Below, piece after piece: positions 9,278 to 19,100 of a stretch of DNA of 43,523 nucleotides. Origin of the DNA: Thermomicrobiales bacterium (GTDB lineage Bacteria; Chloroflexota; Chloroflexia; Thermomicrobiales; UBA6265); assembly GCA_041390825.1 (NCBI GenBank), contig JAWKPF010000035.1:1-43523 (forward strand), written 5' to 3'. Numbering within the stretch: position 1 is the stretch's first letter; every line of letters begins with the position of its first letter. The position numbers and the translations under genes were made by a program. The notes beneath the pieces were generated by a model. The model had not been told where the DNA came from and did not search any database. It saw nothing but the letters and a program-made list of their open reading frames with translations.

Positions 9278-10882
9278 ACCCAGGGCGCGATCGGAACATC
9301 GATGATGGTCGGCAATTCCTGTCGAAGGCACGCGAGCTTCACCTCGCGCTCGGAAAGCTCTGCGGGGAGTTGCCCGCACCCCTGGGACACCGCCATATCC
9401 GCGAAGGTTCACGTAGTCGGATTGGCGGATCGACTGCCATGTAGCGGCCGTCGCGCTCATCACTTCTGCCTGGCTGCTGGTAGGTCGAATCGTTGAAGAT
9501 CACGATTGGCAGACCCAGGCGTTCCTGTACCGCGCAACCGAGGTCGCCCATGGTGTACTGGAACCCGCCGTCGCCAACCACCGCGACCACTGCTGCATCG
9601 GGGCGACCCGATTTTTCGCGCCAATGGCGGCTGGCACCGCAAACAGCGTGCCAAATCCACTCGGGAAGAGAACGTGCGTGGCTCGTAGACCGGACCGCAC
9701 GCGACATAACTCTCATCGTCATGTCAATGCTGAAACCACTCACGTCAGAGATCGCGCGGCACAGCACATCGATGCCCAATCCCTCCGCTCCGCGAACCAC
9801 GCTGGCGGCCGCTTTGCGGACCGCCTGAACCTCGCGTATCTGGTCACACCAGCCAACTCGACCGTGTCCGAAAGTGCTGTCACCAGCCGTTCGCTGATCA
9901 GCGCGGCGTCCCCGAGGAGGGAGTGGATGAGCGTTGAGATGCATCTCGCGTGGATCGTGTCGATGCGAATCCCAGCGTTTCCGGCAATGACATCTGGAAC
10001 ATCTGGGTCGCCTGAGCGCCCAGTTTCGAGCCGATCACGATCACTGCGTCGGCCTGCTTGAAGTGAGTCATCGACGACGTTGCCGGCCACGGCGCCGAGC
10101 GGGAGGATGATCCTCGGGATCGCGCCCTTCCCCATGATCGGAAGTCAGCACCGGCGCTTTGAGCCGTTCCGCCAACTGGAGAACGTGCGCCGCCGGCAGC
10201 TCCGCCTCCGGCATAGATCAGCGGGCGCCTGGCATCCGCCAGCAACGCGGCTTCACCACTTCGATCTTTTCATCTTTCCTCGTCCGGTTCAGACACGATG
10301 ATGAACAGTTCGCGCGGCGCAGTTGCTCCAGGTCGCCCTCCGATCCAGCACGTCGAGCGGTATTTCGACATGCACCGGCAGCGGGCGACCTGTCTCGAGC
10401 CGGTCGAAGTGCTTCCTCCATGACGGACGGCATCGTCGACGTTGGTGATGCGCGCATTCCATTTGGTGACCGCCTTCATCACGGCCATCTGATCGATCGT
10501 GCAGATTGCCGCGCATGTCATCGAGGTACGGGCTTTCGACTGCATTCGACGAGATGACCAGCAGCGGGCTCGAGTCCGTGTACGCCTCCCCAACCGCCGT
10601 GGCGATGTTCGTGACGCCTGGTCCCGTAATGACATTTTGGCGGCGGCGACGCCCGGCTGCCCGTCGCCCGAAGCATGGCCATCGGCCATGAACCCGACAC
10701 CTTGCTCGTGCCGAGCCAACTGCAGTAACGAAGTGAGGTCGCCAAGCGCATCGTAGAGCGCGAGTGTGCACCCCGGGGATACCAAAAACCGTATCCGATG
10801 CCGTGCGCTTCGAGGCGCGGCAACCACCATTGCGCCCGTGGCGGCCGCAGGTGAATAAGGGGTTCTGCTGAACCGCTACCAT
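9274..10882 (-). pseudogene. ThDP-dependent enzyme like 5-guanidino-2-oxopentanoate decarboxylase/acetolactate synthase, frameshifted
   Basis: The reading frames on this strand join to about 535 residues of the acetolactate-synthase-type ThDP enzymes. The N-terminal PYR domain has FGIPGVHTLALYDALG, the ARHEQGVGFMADGHA segment with the catalytic Glu, and NVITGPGVTNIATAVGEAY with YTDSSPLLVISSN. The central domain starts near RPLIYAGGGA. The C-terminal PP domain has the ThDP motif GDGGFQYTMGDLGCAVQE followed by IVIFND. The VHTLALYDAL and GPGVTNIATA wording is closer to AruI-type 5-guanidino-2-oxopentanoate decarboxylases of arginine catabolism than to true IlvB; the substrate assignment is inference. 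ATG at 10882; the stop at 9274 is the same CTAG that ends the convergent membrane-protein gene. Frames change roughly every 60-150 bases. Confidence 0.75.
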
Positions 10883-10995
10883 GAATGCTTTCTCTCGGTC
10901 CCATGGATGAGCCAAAACCCCGGATGCGGGACCGACCGACCGGAATCACTCCAGCTAGCCGCCAATTTTACGGGAAGCGCAGCAATTGGTTTGCT

Positions 10996-12198
10996 ATGCT
11001 TTCCGACAAGAGTGATCGCTTGTCTGATTCGAGTCGAGCGACATCGTTGACGTTTGCCACCTAAACCCAAATCCGGACGGAGACTTTCGTTCCCCTGCGG
11101 TTTCCCGGCGGGTCGCTGATCCGGCGCTGCCTGATCGGCGGCTCATGGGTCTCGCCGATTCCGGCGGCTCCAGCGCGCTGATCGGGTCCAGCTGGAGCGA
11201 CATCGTTTCTGACCATATCGGATCGCTGATTGGCGCCGAGGTTGGCATTCCCGGTGATGAGCCGTATCGGGTGGAGCAGGTCATTCTGACCGGACGCGAT
11301 GCCGCATGTCGCATACGCAGCGTCAAAGCGCTCAGTTGCAAAAACCTGATTTTGTGCTGCTCGGTCGTCGCGGCGACGACCTCATCATGCAGGCCGCCGA
11401 CGCGCGAAGTTCTCGATCGAGACAGCGCGCAGCAAGCAGGTGAGTGTCGAGATGCTGACGCCCTGGCCAGCGTTGGTCCTGCGTATACCGATCACCTGGG
11501 TGAATGGCGCGCCAACGGAGTCATCGTGCCGGGCTTGTTCTTGCGCCGCAGAGCGCGATGACCACCTACGTCCTGTCCGGTGGGCGCGGCATCACGCGCG
11601 CCACTGTCAAGCCGCAGGAGGTGATCTTGCCGAGGCAACGGCAGACGAGCTGACCGGACGGATACCAGGCGGTGCGGCGCGCGCACGTATGGCAGCAATC
11701 GATGGACTCGAGGATCGTGCCGCCAGCGACCTTCTCGTCGGCCCATGCCTCGCCCTCGAGTGCTGCCGGTGCGAGCTGGTTCGATATGCACCGACCACTT
11801 TTTGGTCCAACCACCCGCTCCGGGACCGGATTTCTCCGCAGTCGACCAGGAGATCGCGCGTGGCGCGCATCAGCAAGCCGGACAGCCGTCGACCTGGTCA
11901 CGCGCTGGTCTGCGGATGCCGAACAGGTGCGCGCCGATCGAGGGCGTGCTTCATCAAGCGGCCAGCCTGCCACTGCCAAACCGCGTTTTGCGTGAATGGG
12001 TACTCGCGGATGCCGCCGCTGCTGGAATCTCCGCCCTCGTTGAACCGGGTGCGCAAGTCGCTGCAGCACTGGGTACAGGAGGTGATTTCGACATTGGCCC
12101 GATTCAGCCTGGCAACGGCAACATCGACCGGCAAGCCGCACAGATTCGCGCCATCGTTGCTGATTCAGCATCGCTGGCTCGAACGGAGACTGCGCTGA
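10996..12198 (+). pseudogene. Unassigned broken coding region, probably forward strand
   Basis: I do not recognise this gene. Forward frames give credible coding stretches in changing phase: SSDIVDVCHLNPNPDGDF with ALPDRRLMGLADSGGSSALI (about 11030-11180), GIPGDEPYRVEQVILTGRDA (about 11240-11300), LQKPDFVLLGRRGDDLIMQA (about 11336-11396), ASVGPAYTDHLGEWRANGVI (about 11470-11530), and LPNRVLREWVLADAAAAGIS with GGDFDIGPIQPGNGN (about 11970-12120). The last two resemble the C-terminal part of a metallopeptidase-type protein only loosely. The region is divergent from the ThDP gene and convergent with the MFS gene. Boundaries are approximate: the 3' end could be 12198 or 12254, and the start could lie anywhere from 10996 on. 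No reverse-strand frame gives a better protein. Confidence 0.35.
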
Positions 12199-13488
12199 CC
12201 GTTCTCCAGCTTGGCAGCGCCTCAGATCTCCCGACCTGTTTGTCGAACAGGTAGAGGGCGACCAGTAGCGCGTTCCCGAGCATCGCGGCCCTGCGATGGT
12301 CGTCGAGATCCCGAGTACTGAGGCGATTGCGCCGATCGCGATCGAACCAATGGGCGTAAAACCCCAGGTCAACATGTAGATCGACATCACTCGACCGCGC
12401 ACATCGTCCGAAATGCGGCTTTGCAACGCTGCATTCACGGAGCTCACATAGGCGGAACCGAGGAAACCTGCCGCGACGAGCAAGACAACGGCTACCAGCA
12501 GGTTGGGCGAGAACGCGAACGCGGCAATGATGAAGCCATAGGCGATGGCGGCGACGACGAATCCCCGTCCGGTCGGCTGTTGCTTGCGTGAGGCGACGTA
12601 GATCGATCCGATCACCGCGCCGCCGCCAGATGATGCCATCAACACCCCCAGTCCTTCAGGACCGATATCGAGCACGTCCCGCGCGAAGACCGACAGAACG
12701 ACAACAGGGAAGACCAACAGGATCGTGATCGAAATGAGGGTCATGATCGCGCGAAGATCGCGCCGGCCCCAGACGATGCGGCTGCCGTCGAACACCGACC
12801 CCAACGAGGTGACCGCGTTCCTGGCCGCCATCTCCGGGAATCGGGTGGTGAGCAAATACGACCAGCGCAACGACCAATGCATTCGGCAGAAGAAGGCGGC
12901 TCCCGTGCCAGCGAACCCGATGATCGCGCCCGCCACTGACGGACCCACTACACGTCATGTTCTGCCCGGCGCCTACGAGGGCGATGCCGTTCGTGAGCTG
13001 CTCCCCGAGAAACGAGCGATGGAACGATTGCTTGCTGCGCGGGATTCATGATTGCCTGCAGTGAGCCATTGATGAACGCGAACAACAGCAGGCAAGCAGG
13101 CCACGACGTAGCCAGTCACGACATCGATCGAGGAGCACCGCGCAGATCGATGCAGCCGCCTGGCAGGCGATGAGCACCTTGCGCCGATCGAACCGGTCGA
13201 GCAGCAATCCGCTTACCGAAACGAAGAGAAAGTGGACCCGGGCTGCGAACGCAACCAAACCGACGAACGAAGAACGATTGGAGAGGTCGAGCGCCAGCCA
13301 GCCGATGGCGGTCGACTGCATCCACTGCCGAGCGTTGTCGACACCAAGGTCGACATCCACAGCCGGCGAAACGCCGGATTGGAGACGGCAGGACAGTGAA
13401 CGTGCCTTCGCCTGGCGACGGAGCGGAACCGGTCGGTCTCTACCTGATCGGTCGATGCCACCTCGCCTTCGTCGCCGTAGGATGCCAT
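12104..13488 (-). pseudogene. MFS transporter (MFS_3/exporter type), frameshifted
   Basis: Fragments give about 460 residues of a 12-helix major facilitator. It starts with a cytoplasmic tail (MASYGDEGEVASTD), then NPAFRRLWMSTLVSTTLGSW and MQSTAIGWLALDLSNRSSFV, the cytoplasmic A-like motif GLLLDRFDRRKVLIACQAAA, GPSVAGAIIGFAGTGAAFF in the first half, and a long intact second half (LMASSGGGAVIGSIYVASR, YGFIIAAFAFSPNLL, DVRGRVMSIYMLTWGFTPIG, then IASVLGISTTIAG and MLGNALLVALYLFDKQ). The FRRLW and DVRGRVMS motifs are typical of the enterobactin-exporter-like MFS_3 group, which usually export drugs or small metabolites. AAGGAG seven bases before the ATG at 13488 fixes the start. The 3' end depends on frame (12104 or 12166). 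Confidence 0.75.
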
Positions 13489-13776
13489 TGCGGCGCGCTC
13501 CTTAAGCCGCGGATTGGGCGGCTTTCCAGTACAGGGCACGATCATGAACTCAGGCGATCCGCCCGGATACCGCGCGGCAACTGGGCGGGATATACCGCCA
13601 TCACTTCACGATGCCGCTGCCACGCGCGAAGTTCGCTTCGCAGGTGGCGTACGCGGGACGAATCCGCGGCACGCGCGACGACGATCGGTCGAGTCGAGCA
13701 GTGGCACCGGCGATGACCGTACAGGGAACACCGACGATGACGGAGTCTCGGTGATTTCGAAAGGAGCAGTTCACCA

Positions 13777-14270
13777 ATGTCAACGGCGGTAGCGCAAAGC
13801 GTCGTTCCGGTTGATATCACCGTCAACGGCGTCGAACACCACGCCGAGGTCGAGCCGCGGCAGCTGCTCGTGCATTTCCTTCTGCGAGAACCTGGCGCTG
13901 ACCGGCGCAACCCACGTCGTAGTGTGCGTGACACCAGTTCCTGCGGTGCGTGCACCATACTCCGTCGATGGCAAGGCGGTCAAGAGCTGCACGGTCCTCA
14001 CCGTCCAGGCCGACGGCGCATCGATTACCACGATCGAAGGTCTCGGCACTGAGGACAACCTGCATCCGGTGCAGGAAGGCTTCGGGAGGAGGCATGGCTC
14101 TGCAGTGCGGCTACTGCACACCGGGCATGATCATGGCCGCCTCCGCCTTTCTGGAGACCGATCCGATCCGACCGAAGAAGAGATTCGGCACGCGCTCGAG
14201 GGAAACCTCTGCCGCTGCACCGTACCAGAACATCGTCAAAGCCATCCAGTACGCTGCCAAGAAGGGCTAG
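13777..14270 (+). pseudogene. coxS: Form II CO-dehydrogenase-like [2Fe-2S] small subunit, frameshifted as read
   Basis: The gene encodes about 160 residues of the iron-sulfur subunit of a molybdenum hydroxylase. It begins MSTAVAQSVVPVDITVNG with AAGGAG ten bases upstream. The plant-type [2Fe-2S] site is recognisable near 13930 (DTSSCGACT, then SCTVLTVQADGASI with the fourth Cys). The C-terminal helical [2Fe-2S] domain follows: LQCGYCTPGMIMAASAFLE, EEEIRHALEGNLCRCT, YQNIVKAIQYAAKKG. The two clusters pass electrons from the Mo site to FAD in the M subunit. At least four indels break the frame; around 13900-13930 the text looks like the expected sequence with extra bases inserted. The order S-L-M is that of form II (BMS) clusters rather than form I. 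Confidence 0.85.
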
Positions 14271-14355
14271 GTTGCCCGCATCGACCGAACGGGTGCGCGG
14301 AGCCGCCGGCGTAGGTGGCAGACCGTGCATGGTCACGTGACAAGGAGGTTCAGCG

Positions 14356-16743
14356 ATGGCTGTTTCCATCGACGCGCCCGAGCGGATGGTCGGGAAAGGC
14401 GATCAAGCGGCGCGAGGATCCACGTTCCTATCACCGGGCAGCGGCAGTTCATCGAATGATCTGCGCATGCCGGGTTTGTTGCATATCGGCCTGGTGCGTT
14501 CACCTCGCGCACGCGAAGATCAGGAGCATCGATCTCGCCCCCGGCATTGGCGATGCCCGGCGTTGTGGCGGCGTTCACTGGCGAAGATTTCATGGATCTC
14601 AATCCGCTTCCGGCAGCCTGGCAAGCGGGTGGAGTGACAAATCATGCGGTAATTCCCCGCGTCCTGGCGGTCAACGAAGTCCATCTCGCGGCGATCCGGT
14701 GGCTGTGGCCGTCGCGGAGAGCCAATATCTGTGCGCGACGCCGCGCAAGCGGTCGTGGTCGAGTACGAAGAGCTGCCCGTGGTCGTCGATGCCAAGAAAG
14801 CGACGGAAGCGGGCGCGCCACAGCTGCATGAGGAAGCCCCCAACAACATCGTGCTGGAGTGGTCCTGCGGCAAGGACGCTGATGTCGTCGATGCGGCGCT
14901 GGCGGATTCGGATGTCACAGCCAGCTTGCACATCGTCAATCAGCGTCTGATCCCGAACCCGATGGAGCCGCGTGGTTCCATCGCCCGGTACGATCCGGGG
15001 ACGGGCGACTATACCCTCTGGATTACGTCCCAGGCGCCGCATGTCATGCGGTTGCTCATCGCGGCCTTTGTGCTGGGCATCCCCGAGCAGAAAATCCGCA
15101 CGATCTCGCCCGACATTGGCGGCGGATTTGGCGCGAAGATCTTTTGCTACTACGACATGCCGCTCACCATGGCGATCTCGAAGAAACTGGGCGGACGGCC
15201 GGTCAAGTTCTTCGAAGACCGGATGGAGAACTATGTCTCGACCACCCATGGCCGCGACCACATTTCCGATGTGGAGGTTGGCGCAAGCAAGGATGGCTCG
15301 ATCAAGGCGCTGAAGGTGAAGACGTGGGCGAATATCGGCGCCTACTTCTCCACGATCGCCGCGGGAATCCCGACCACCCTCTACGGACGGATGATCGCGG
15401 GGTGCTACAAGATTCCGAACATTCGGGTCGATGTCGTTGCCGCGTACACCAACACCGCGCTGGTGGACGCCTACCGAGGCGCCGGCCGCCCGGAAGCGGC
15501 TTACCTGATCGAACGTGTCTGTGATGCTGTTGCCGCCGCAACCGGAGTCGATCCGGCCGAAGTGCGACGCAAGAACTTCATCCAGCCGGAAGACTTCCCC
15601 TATGACACCGGCGTCGGCATGTTGCCGTACGACTCGGGCAACTATGAGCGCGCACTCGACAAAGCGCTCGAACTCGTAGGGTACAAGGACCTGCGCGCGG
15701 AGCAGAAACGGCGCATCGAGGCAGGCGAGAAGAAGGTGCTTGGCATCGGCCTCTCGTCCTACGTCGAGGTCTGCGGAGTCGCTCCCTCGAAATGGATTGG
15801 TCTGGGCGGTGAAGGTTGGGGCGCTGGCTTGTGGGAGAGCGCCAACATCCGCGTTCAGCTGACGGGGAAGACGGTGGTCACCACCGGCTCACTGCCGCAT
15901 GGGCAAGGCCACGAGACAACGTTTGCTCAGCTCGTTTCCGACAAGCTGGGGATCCCCTATGACGATGTCCAGATCAAGCACTCCGACTCGCTCGGCACGC
16001 CGTTCGGCTTCGGGACGTACGGCAGCCGGTCGCTCACGGTCGGCGGAACGGCGATCTACAAGTCGACCGACAAGGTGATCAACAAGGTCAAGAAGCTCGG
16101 CGCTCACATGCTGGAAGCATCCGAAGCCGATGTCGAGTTCGAGAACGGAAAGGTCTTCGTCAAGGGTTCTCCGGAAGCGGCGAAATCGATCCAGGAAGTC
16201 GCCGCCGCGGCGCACCTTGGGTATGACCTTCCCGAGGGGATGGAACCGTTCCTCGATGAAACGACCTATTACGATCCGCCCAACTGCACATTCCCATTCG
16301 GCACGCATGTGTGCGTGGTCGAGGTCGATACCGAGTCCGGCGAACTGGACGTCCTTCGATACCTGGCGGTGGACGATGTCGGAAATGTCATCAATCCGCT
16401 GATCGTCGGCGGTCAGATTCATGGCGGTATCGCCCAGGGTCTGGCGCAGGCGTTGTACGAGGGCGCGTACTACAACGAGGACGGACAGTTGCTGACCGGC
16501 TCGCTCTCCGATTACGCGGTCCCCAAGGCGAGCCAGGTTCCCTGGTACGACCTCGACAGCACCGTGACGCCCAGTCCGGTTAACCCAATGGGCTCCAAGG
16601 GCGCCGGCGAGGCCGGTACCATCGCATCGACACCGGCAGTTGGAAACGCCGTGGTCGACGCGGTGCGCCATCTTGGTGTCGACAACATTCAGATGCCGAT
16701 GACCCCGGAACGGATCTGGGAGTCGATCAACGCGGCTCGTTAG
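14356..16743 (+). CDS. coxL: Form II CO-dehydrogenase-like molybdenum large subunit (frameshifts in first 375 bases)
   Basis: This is the about 790-residue catalytic subunit of the xanthine-oxidase family. From 14731 on the frame is intact (670 residues); the first 125 residues switch frame several times (MAVSIDAPERMVGK, KRREDPR, LRMPGLLHIGLVRSP, GVVAAFTGEDFMDLNPLP). The active-site loop reads AYRGAGR at about 15469-15489. That is the form II signature, unlike AYXCSFR of true form I CO dehydrogenase. The catalytic Glu is in MGSKGAGEAG near 16600. Molybdopterin-cytosine contacts are suggested by SPDIGGGFGAK and LPHGQGHETTF. Form II enzymes may oxidise CO poorly or use other substrates such as purines or aldehydes. 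AAGGAGG precedes the ATG. No coxD/E/F/G maturation gene follows, so maturation must be encoded elsewhere. Confidence 0.88.
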
Positions 16744-16792
16744 GAACGCACTGAACGCGGCGGCAGGACCCGCGGTCTCTGAAGTAGGAAAG

Positions 16793-17656
16793 GTGAGCGC
16801 AAAGGTGTACCCACAGCAATTCGAGTACGTTCGTCCGACGAGCGTCGATGAAGCGATCAGCATTTTGGCGTCGAACCCGGACGCCAAGGTGTTGGCTGGC
16901 GGTCATTCGTTGATTCCGGCGATGAAGCTCCGCCTGGCGGCGCCCGGCACGATCGTCGATATCGGCCGGATCAAGGGTCTCTCTGGTATCAAAGATGGGA
17001 AGGGCGTCAAGATCGGCGCGACCACCACGTATGCGAGCGTGGTCGATTCCGACAAGTTCGGCGATTTCCCGGTTGTCGTGGATGCCACCAAGCAGGTCGG
17101 CGACCCGTCGGTGCGAAATCGGGGCACAGTTGGCGGCTCGATGGCGCACAACGACCCTGCGGCCGACCTTACTGCCGTGATGCTCGCCCTGAATGCATCC
17201 GTCACGGTCAAGGGAACCGGTGGTGAGCGAGACATCGCGCTCGACGACCTTTTCGTCGGGCTGTTGACCACCTCGCTGACCGAGGACGAGATCTTGACCA
17301 GCGTCAACATCCCGAGTGACTTCGCGGGCGCCAGGCAGGCTTACGTGAAGCACGCGCACCCGGCCTCGGGTTACGCCGTTGTTGGCGTGGCTGTAGCGGT
17401 CAAGGAAAAGGACGGAAAGGTCGAGTCCGCGCGGATCGCGGTGACCGGCGCTCCCGAACACGCCAAGCGCGCTACTTCGGCTGAAGCCGCTCTGGTCGGC
17501 AAGAAACTGGATGCCGACAGCATCGCCGCTGCCGCAGCGCTTGCCGCCGACGATCTCGGCGAGCTGAACAGCGATGTCTACGCCTCGGCCGAGTATCGCG
17601 CCCATCTGGTGCGCGTCCTGACCAAGCGCGCGCTGACCAAGGCTGCAGGTCTGTAG
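16793..17656 (+). CDS. coxM: CO-dehydrogenase-like FAD-binding medium subunit
   Basis: This intact 287-residue flavoprotein subunit has the vanillyl-alcohol-oxidase fold of the family. The FAD diphosphate motifs are AGGHSLIPAMKLRL near residue 36 and TVGGSMAHNDPAAD near 113; the C-terminal CO_deh_flav_C domain begins around residue 180 (RQAYVKHAHPASGYAVVGVA). It takes electrons from the [2Fe-2S] clusters of CoxS and passes them to quinone or another acceptor. The GTG start at 16793 follows AGGAAAGG. The gene sits 49 bases after coxL as the last gene of the S-L-M operon, which ends at the terminator at 17675. Confidence 0.95.
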   Translation: MSAKVYPQQFEYVRPTSVDEAISILASNPDAKVLAGGHSLIPAMKLRLAAPGTIVDIGRIKGLSGIKDGKGVKIGATTTYASVVDSDKFGDFPVVVDATKQVGDPSVRNRGTVGGSMAHNDPAADLTAVMLALNASVTVKGTGGERDIALDDLFVGLLTTSLTEDEILTSVNIPSDFAGARQAYVKHAHPASGYAVVGVAVAVKEKDGKVESARIAVTGAPEHAKRATSAEAALVGKKLDADSIAAAAALAADDLGELNSDVYASAEYRAHLVRVLTKRALTKAAGL

Positions 17657-17674
17657 AAGCAATTCTGAACAACG

Positions 17675-17714
17675 AAAAGCGGGCAGATGGCGTTTTCCAT
17701 CTGCCCGTTTTCTG
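17675..17714. terminator. Bidirectional intrinsic terminator after coxM
   Basis: A perfect 10-bp stem (GGGCAGATGG at 17681-17690 with CCATCTGCCC at 17697-17706) encloses the six-base loop CGTTTT. It extends by one C-G pair and, past a single bulged G, by an A-tract before and a T-tract after (GTTTTCTGTTT). Runs of A on one side and T on the other allow it to work for coxM on the plus strand and for the convergent VOC gene on the minus strand. Confidence 0.9.
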
Positions 17715-17746
17715 TTTCGACGAACTGACCGATCAGCTCGTTGTGC

Positions 17747-18172
17747 CTACTGCTGATGGTTGCCCGCTGCCACATCGAGCACCCACGTTACGCCAAACCG
17801 GTCGGTCAGCATGCCGTAGAGGGGCGCCCACCCGGAGGGTGCAAGGTGCTGAACCACCGTCGCGCCCGGGAGCAGGCCGTTCCAGGCTGCCGTAATCTCC
17901 TCCATGCTCGCGCCACGCAGCGAAACGAAGAACGACCGCTCACCCTGGTCGTAAGAGAGTGCTCCCGGAACGTCGTACGCCATAACGTGCACGCCGTTCG
18001 AGGCGCGTACCTCGCCCCACAGAACGAGATCGGCTTCGGCCGTGTTTTGCGTGCTCGATGCCTGTTCGTACGTCACGGCAACTGCCTGACCATCGAATGC
18101 GGTGGCATAAAAGTCGAGCGCTTCGCGTGCGTTTCCACGGAAGTTGAGATGAACGGTAGTTTCGATTCCCAT
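17747..18172 (-). CDS. PhnB-like VOC family protein
   Basis: This 141-residue protein is of the PhnB/glyoxalase type (3-demethylubiquinone methyltransferase-like VOC group). It opens with TTVHLNFRGNAREALDFYAT, typical of the family, followed by the characteristic VMAYDVPGA, FFVSLRGASMEEITAAWNGL and a C-terminal YGMLTDRFGVTWVLDVA. These proteins form dimers with a babbab fold and generally have no proven reaction. The ATG at 18172 follows AAAGGAG, so the nine upstream in-frame codons are not used. It stands downstream of a TetR gene in the same direction and faces coxM across the shared terminator. Confidence 0.9.
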   Translation of the reverse strand: MGIETTVHLNFRGNAREALDFYATAFDGQAVAVTYEQASSTQNTAEADLVLWGEVRASNGVHVMAYDVPGALSYDQGERSFFVSLRGASMEEITAAWNGLLPGATVVQHLAPSGWAPLYGMLTDRFGVTWVLDVAAGNHQQ

Positions 18173-18291
18173 GGATGTCTCCTTTTTGGGCGCAACCAAT
18201 CAGAACCCTGGTTCTGATCGGCCAACGTGGATCAAGCGATTTGGACTCGAAGGTGAACTCGATGAAGTGAGCGAAAAAGCTCGACGGCCCC

Positions 18292-18984
18292 CTACCCCTC
18301 CTTGCGCGCGTGGCCGTCATCAGAAGGTGTCTGCCGCACATCGAGCGCCGGCAAGAGCACGCTATCGACGATAGACGTAAGGAACTCGAAGTCGAACGGG
18401 AGGCGTTGCACAAGCGACCGATATGCAGCCAACGACGGAGTGACGAGCGAAAGCGTTTCGATGTCCGCGTCCGGACGAATCTCTCCACGCTCGATACCGC
18501 GTTGCATGATGATGCGATGGGCGTTCGCCCAGGGACCGACAACTGCGGCATGGACTTCGCTTGCCACCGATGCGTCGCTGGCGAGTAAACCAGCAAGCCC
18601 GGCCATGATCGAAAGCGTTCGCTCGGTTTCTTCCATCGACTGCGGTCGGTACAACGCGAGCAAGTCGCCGCGCAGAGAACCTGTCTGAGGAGGGTGCGCG
18701 AGATCGACCCGCATGACCTTCATCCTGCCGACGGCATCGATGATGAGCTCGTCCTTCGAACGCCACCGGCGGTACAAAGTCCCTTTGCCCGCATGCGCCC
18801 GCGCGGCCACCATATTCATGGTCAGGTTGCCATAGCCCACTTCGCTCAGTACATCGAGCGCTGCATCCAGAATCGCCGCATCGCGGCTCCGATCGCGTTT
18901 GCGCCCAGGTCGCGCCGATACGGCCGAATTGGAGCCGTCTATCGGTGTCGAACTGTCGATTGCTGAGGTCGCATTCAGTTCCAT
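18292..18984 (-). CDS. TetR/AcrR family transcriptional regulator
   Basis: This 230-residue regulator has an N-terminal helix-turn-helix domain at about residues 30-80 (AILDAALDVLSEVGYGNLTM, then ARAHAGKGTLYRRWRSKDEL), which matches the TetR consensus including the GKGTLYRRW recognition helix. The rest is a helical ligand-binding domain of the TetR_C11-like type (LLALYRPQSMEETERTLSIM). The ATG at 18984 lies just after a promoter that overlaps two palindromes, so it probably controls itself. The neighbouring VOC gene lies 119 bases downstream on the same strand and may be a target. The ligand is unknown. Confidence 0.93.
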   Translation of the reverse strand: MELNATSAIDSSTPIDGSNSAVSARPGRKRDRSRDAAILDAALDVLSEVGYGNLTMNMVAARAHAGKGTLYRRWRSKDELIIDAVGRMKVMRVDLAHPPQTGSLRGDLLALYRPQSMEETERTLSIMAGLAGLLASDASVASEVHAAVVGPWANAHRIIMQRGIERGEIRPDADIETLSLVTPSLAAYRSLVQRLPFDFEFLTSIVDSVLLPALDVRQTPSDDGHARKEG

Positions 18985-18992
18985 GCGGATTA

Positions 18993-19026
18993 CGATACCG
19001 CATAGTATCGGAACTGGCAAGTTCCG
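18993..19026 (-). promoter_or_regulatory. Putative tetR promoter with two overlapping palindromic operators
   Basis: On the minus strand TTGCCA (19021-19016) and TATCGT (18998-18993) are 17 bases apart, a good -35/-10 pair ten bases before the tetR start. Two inverted repeats cover it: CGATAC-N6-GTATCG at 18994-19011 and GGAACT-GGCA-AGTTCC at 19011-19026. They share one base, so one covers the -10 and spacer and the other the -35. This layout fits autorepression by the TetR protein; which repeat it binds is inference. Confidence 0.65.
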
Positions 19027-19100
19027 TATCCGGATGAGACTGCCAGGTGGCCCCGTGACGATCGCTGTAGAACCGGCACGACTCTGGTTCGGGCGACGGA

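Noticed and set aside
10990..10999. TGCTATGCT as an extended -10 promoter for the unassigned gene.
   Set aside because: No -35 at proper spacing, and the same ATG may be the start codon; the region is unreliable.
11566..12104. Apparent C-terminal extension of the MFS protein with several Cys residues (for example VCRCLG).
   Set aside because: It is out of phase with the MFS protein after the frameshift near 12290 and has no consistent domain; the plus-strand reading is better.
13626..13641. UUCG-loop hairpin (GCGAAG-TTCG-CTTCGC) in the 288-base gap between the MFS gene and coxS.
   Set aside because: Short stem, no U-tract, and it lies in the error-rich zone; nothing else firm is seen in that gap apart from the AAGGAG of coxS.
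14281..14350. GTCACGTGAC palindrome before coxL.
   Set aside because: Only ten bases, single copy, overlapping the approach to the coxL ribosome site; no further support as an operator.
1825..14735. Idea that the broken block is a decayed genomic island or a mobile-element graveyard.
   Set aside because: No transposase, integrase, direct repeats or tRNA boundary is visible, and motif conservation between frame changes is too good for decay.
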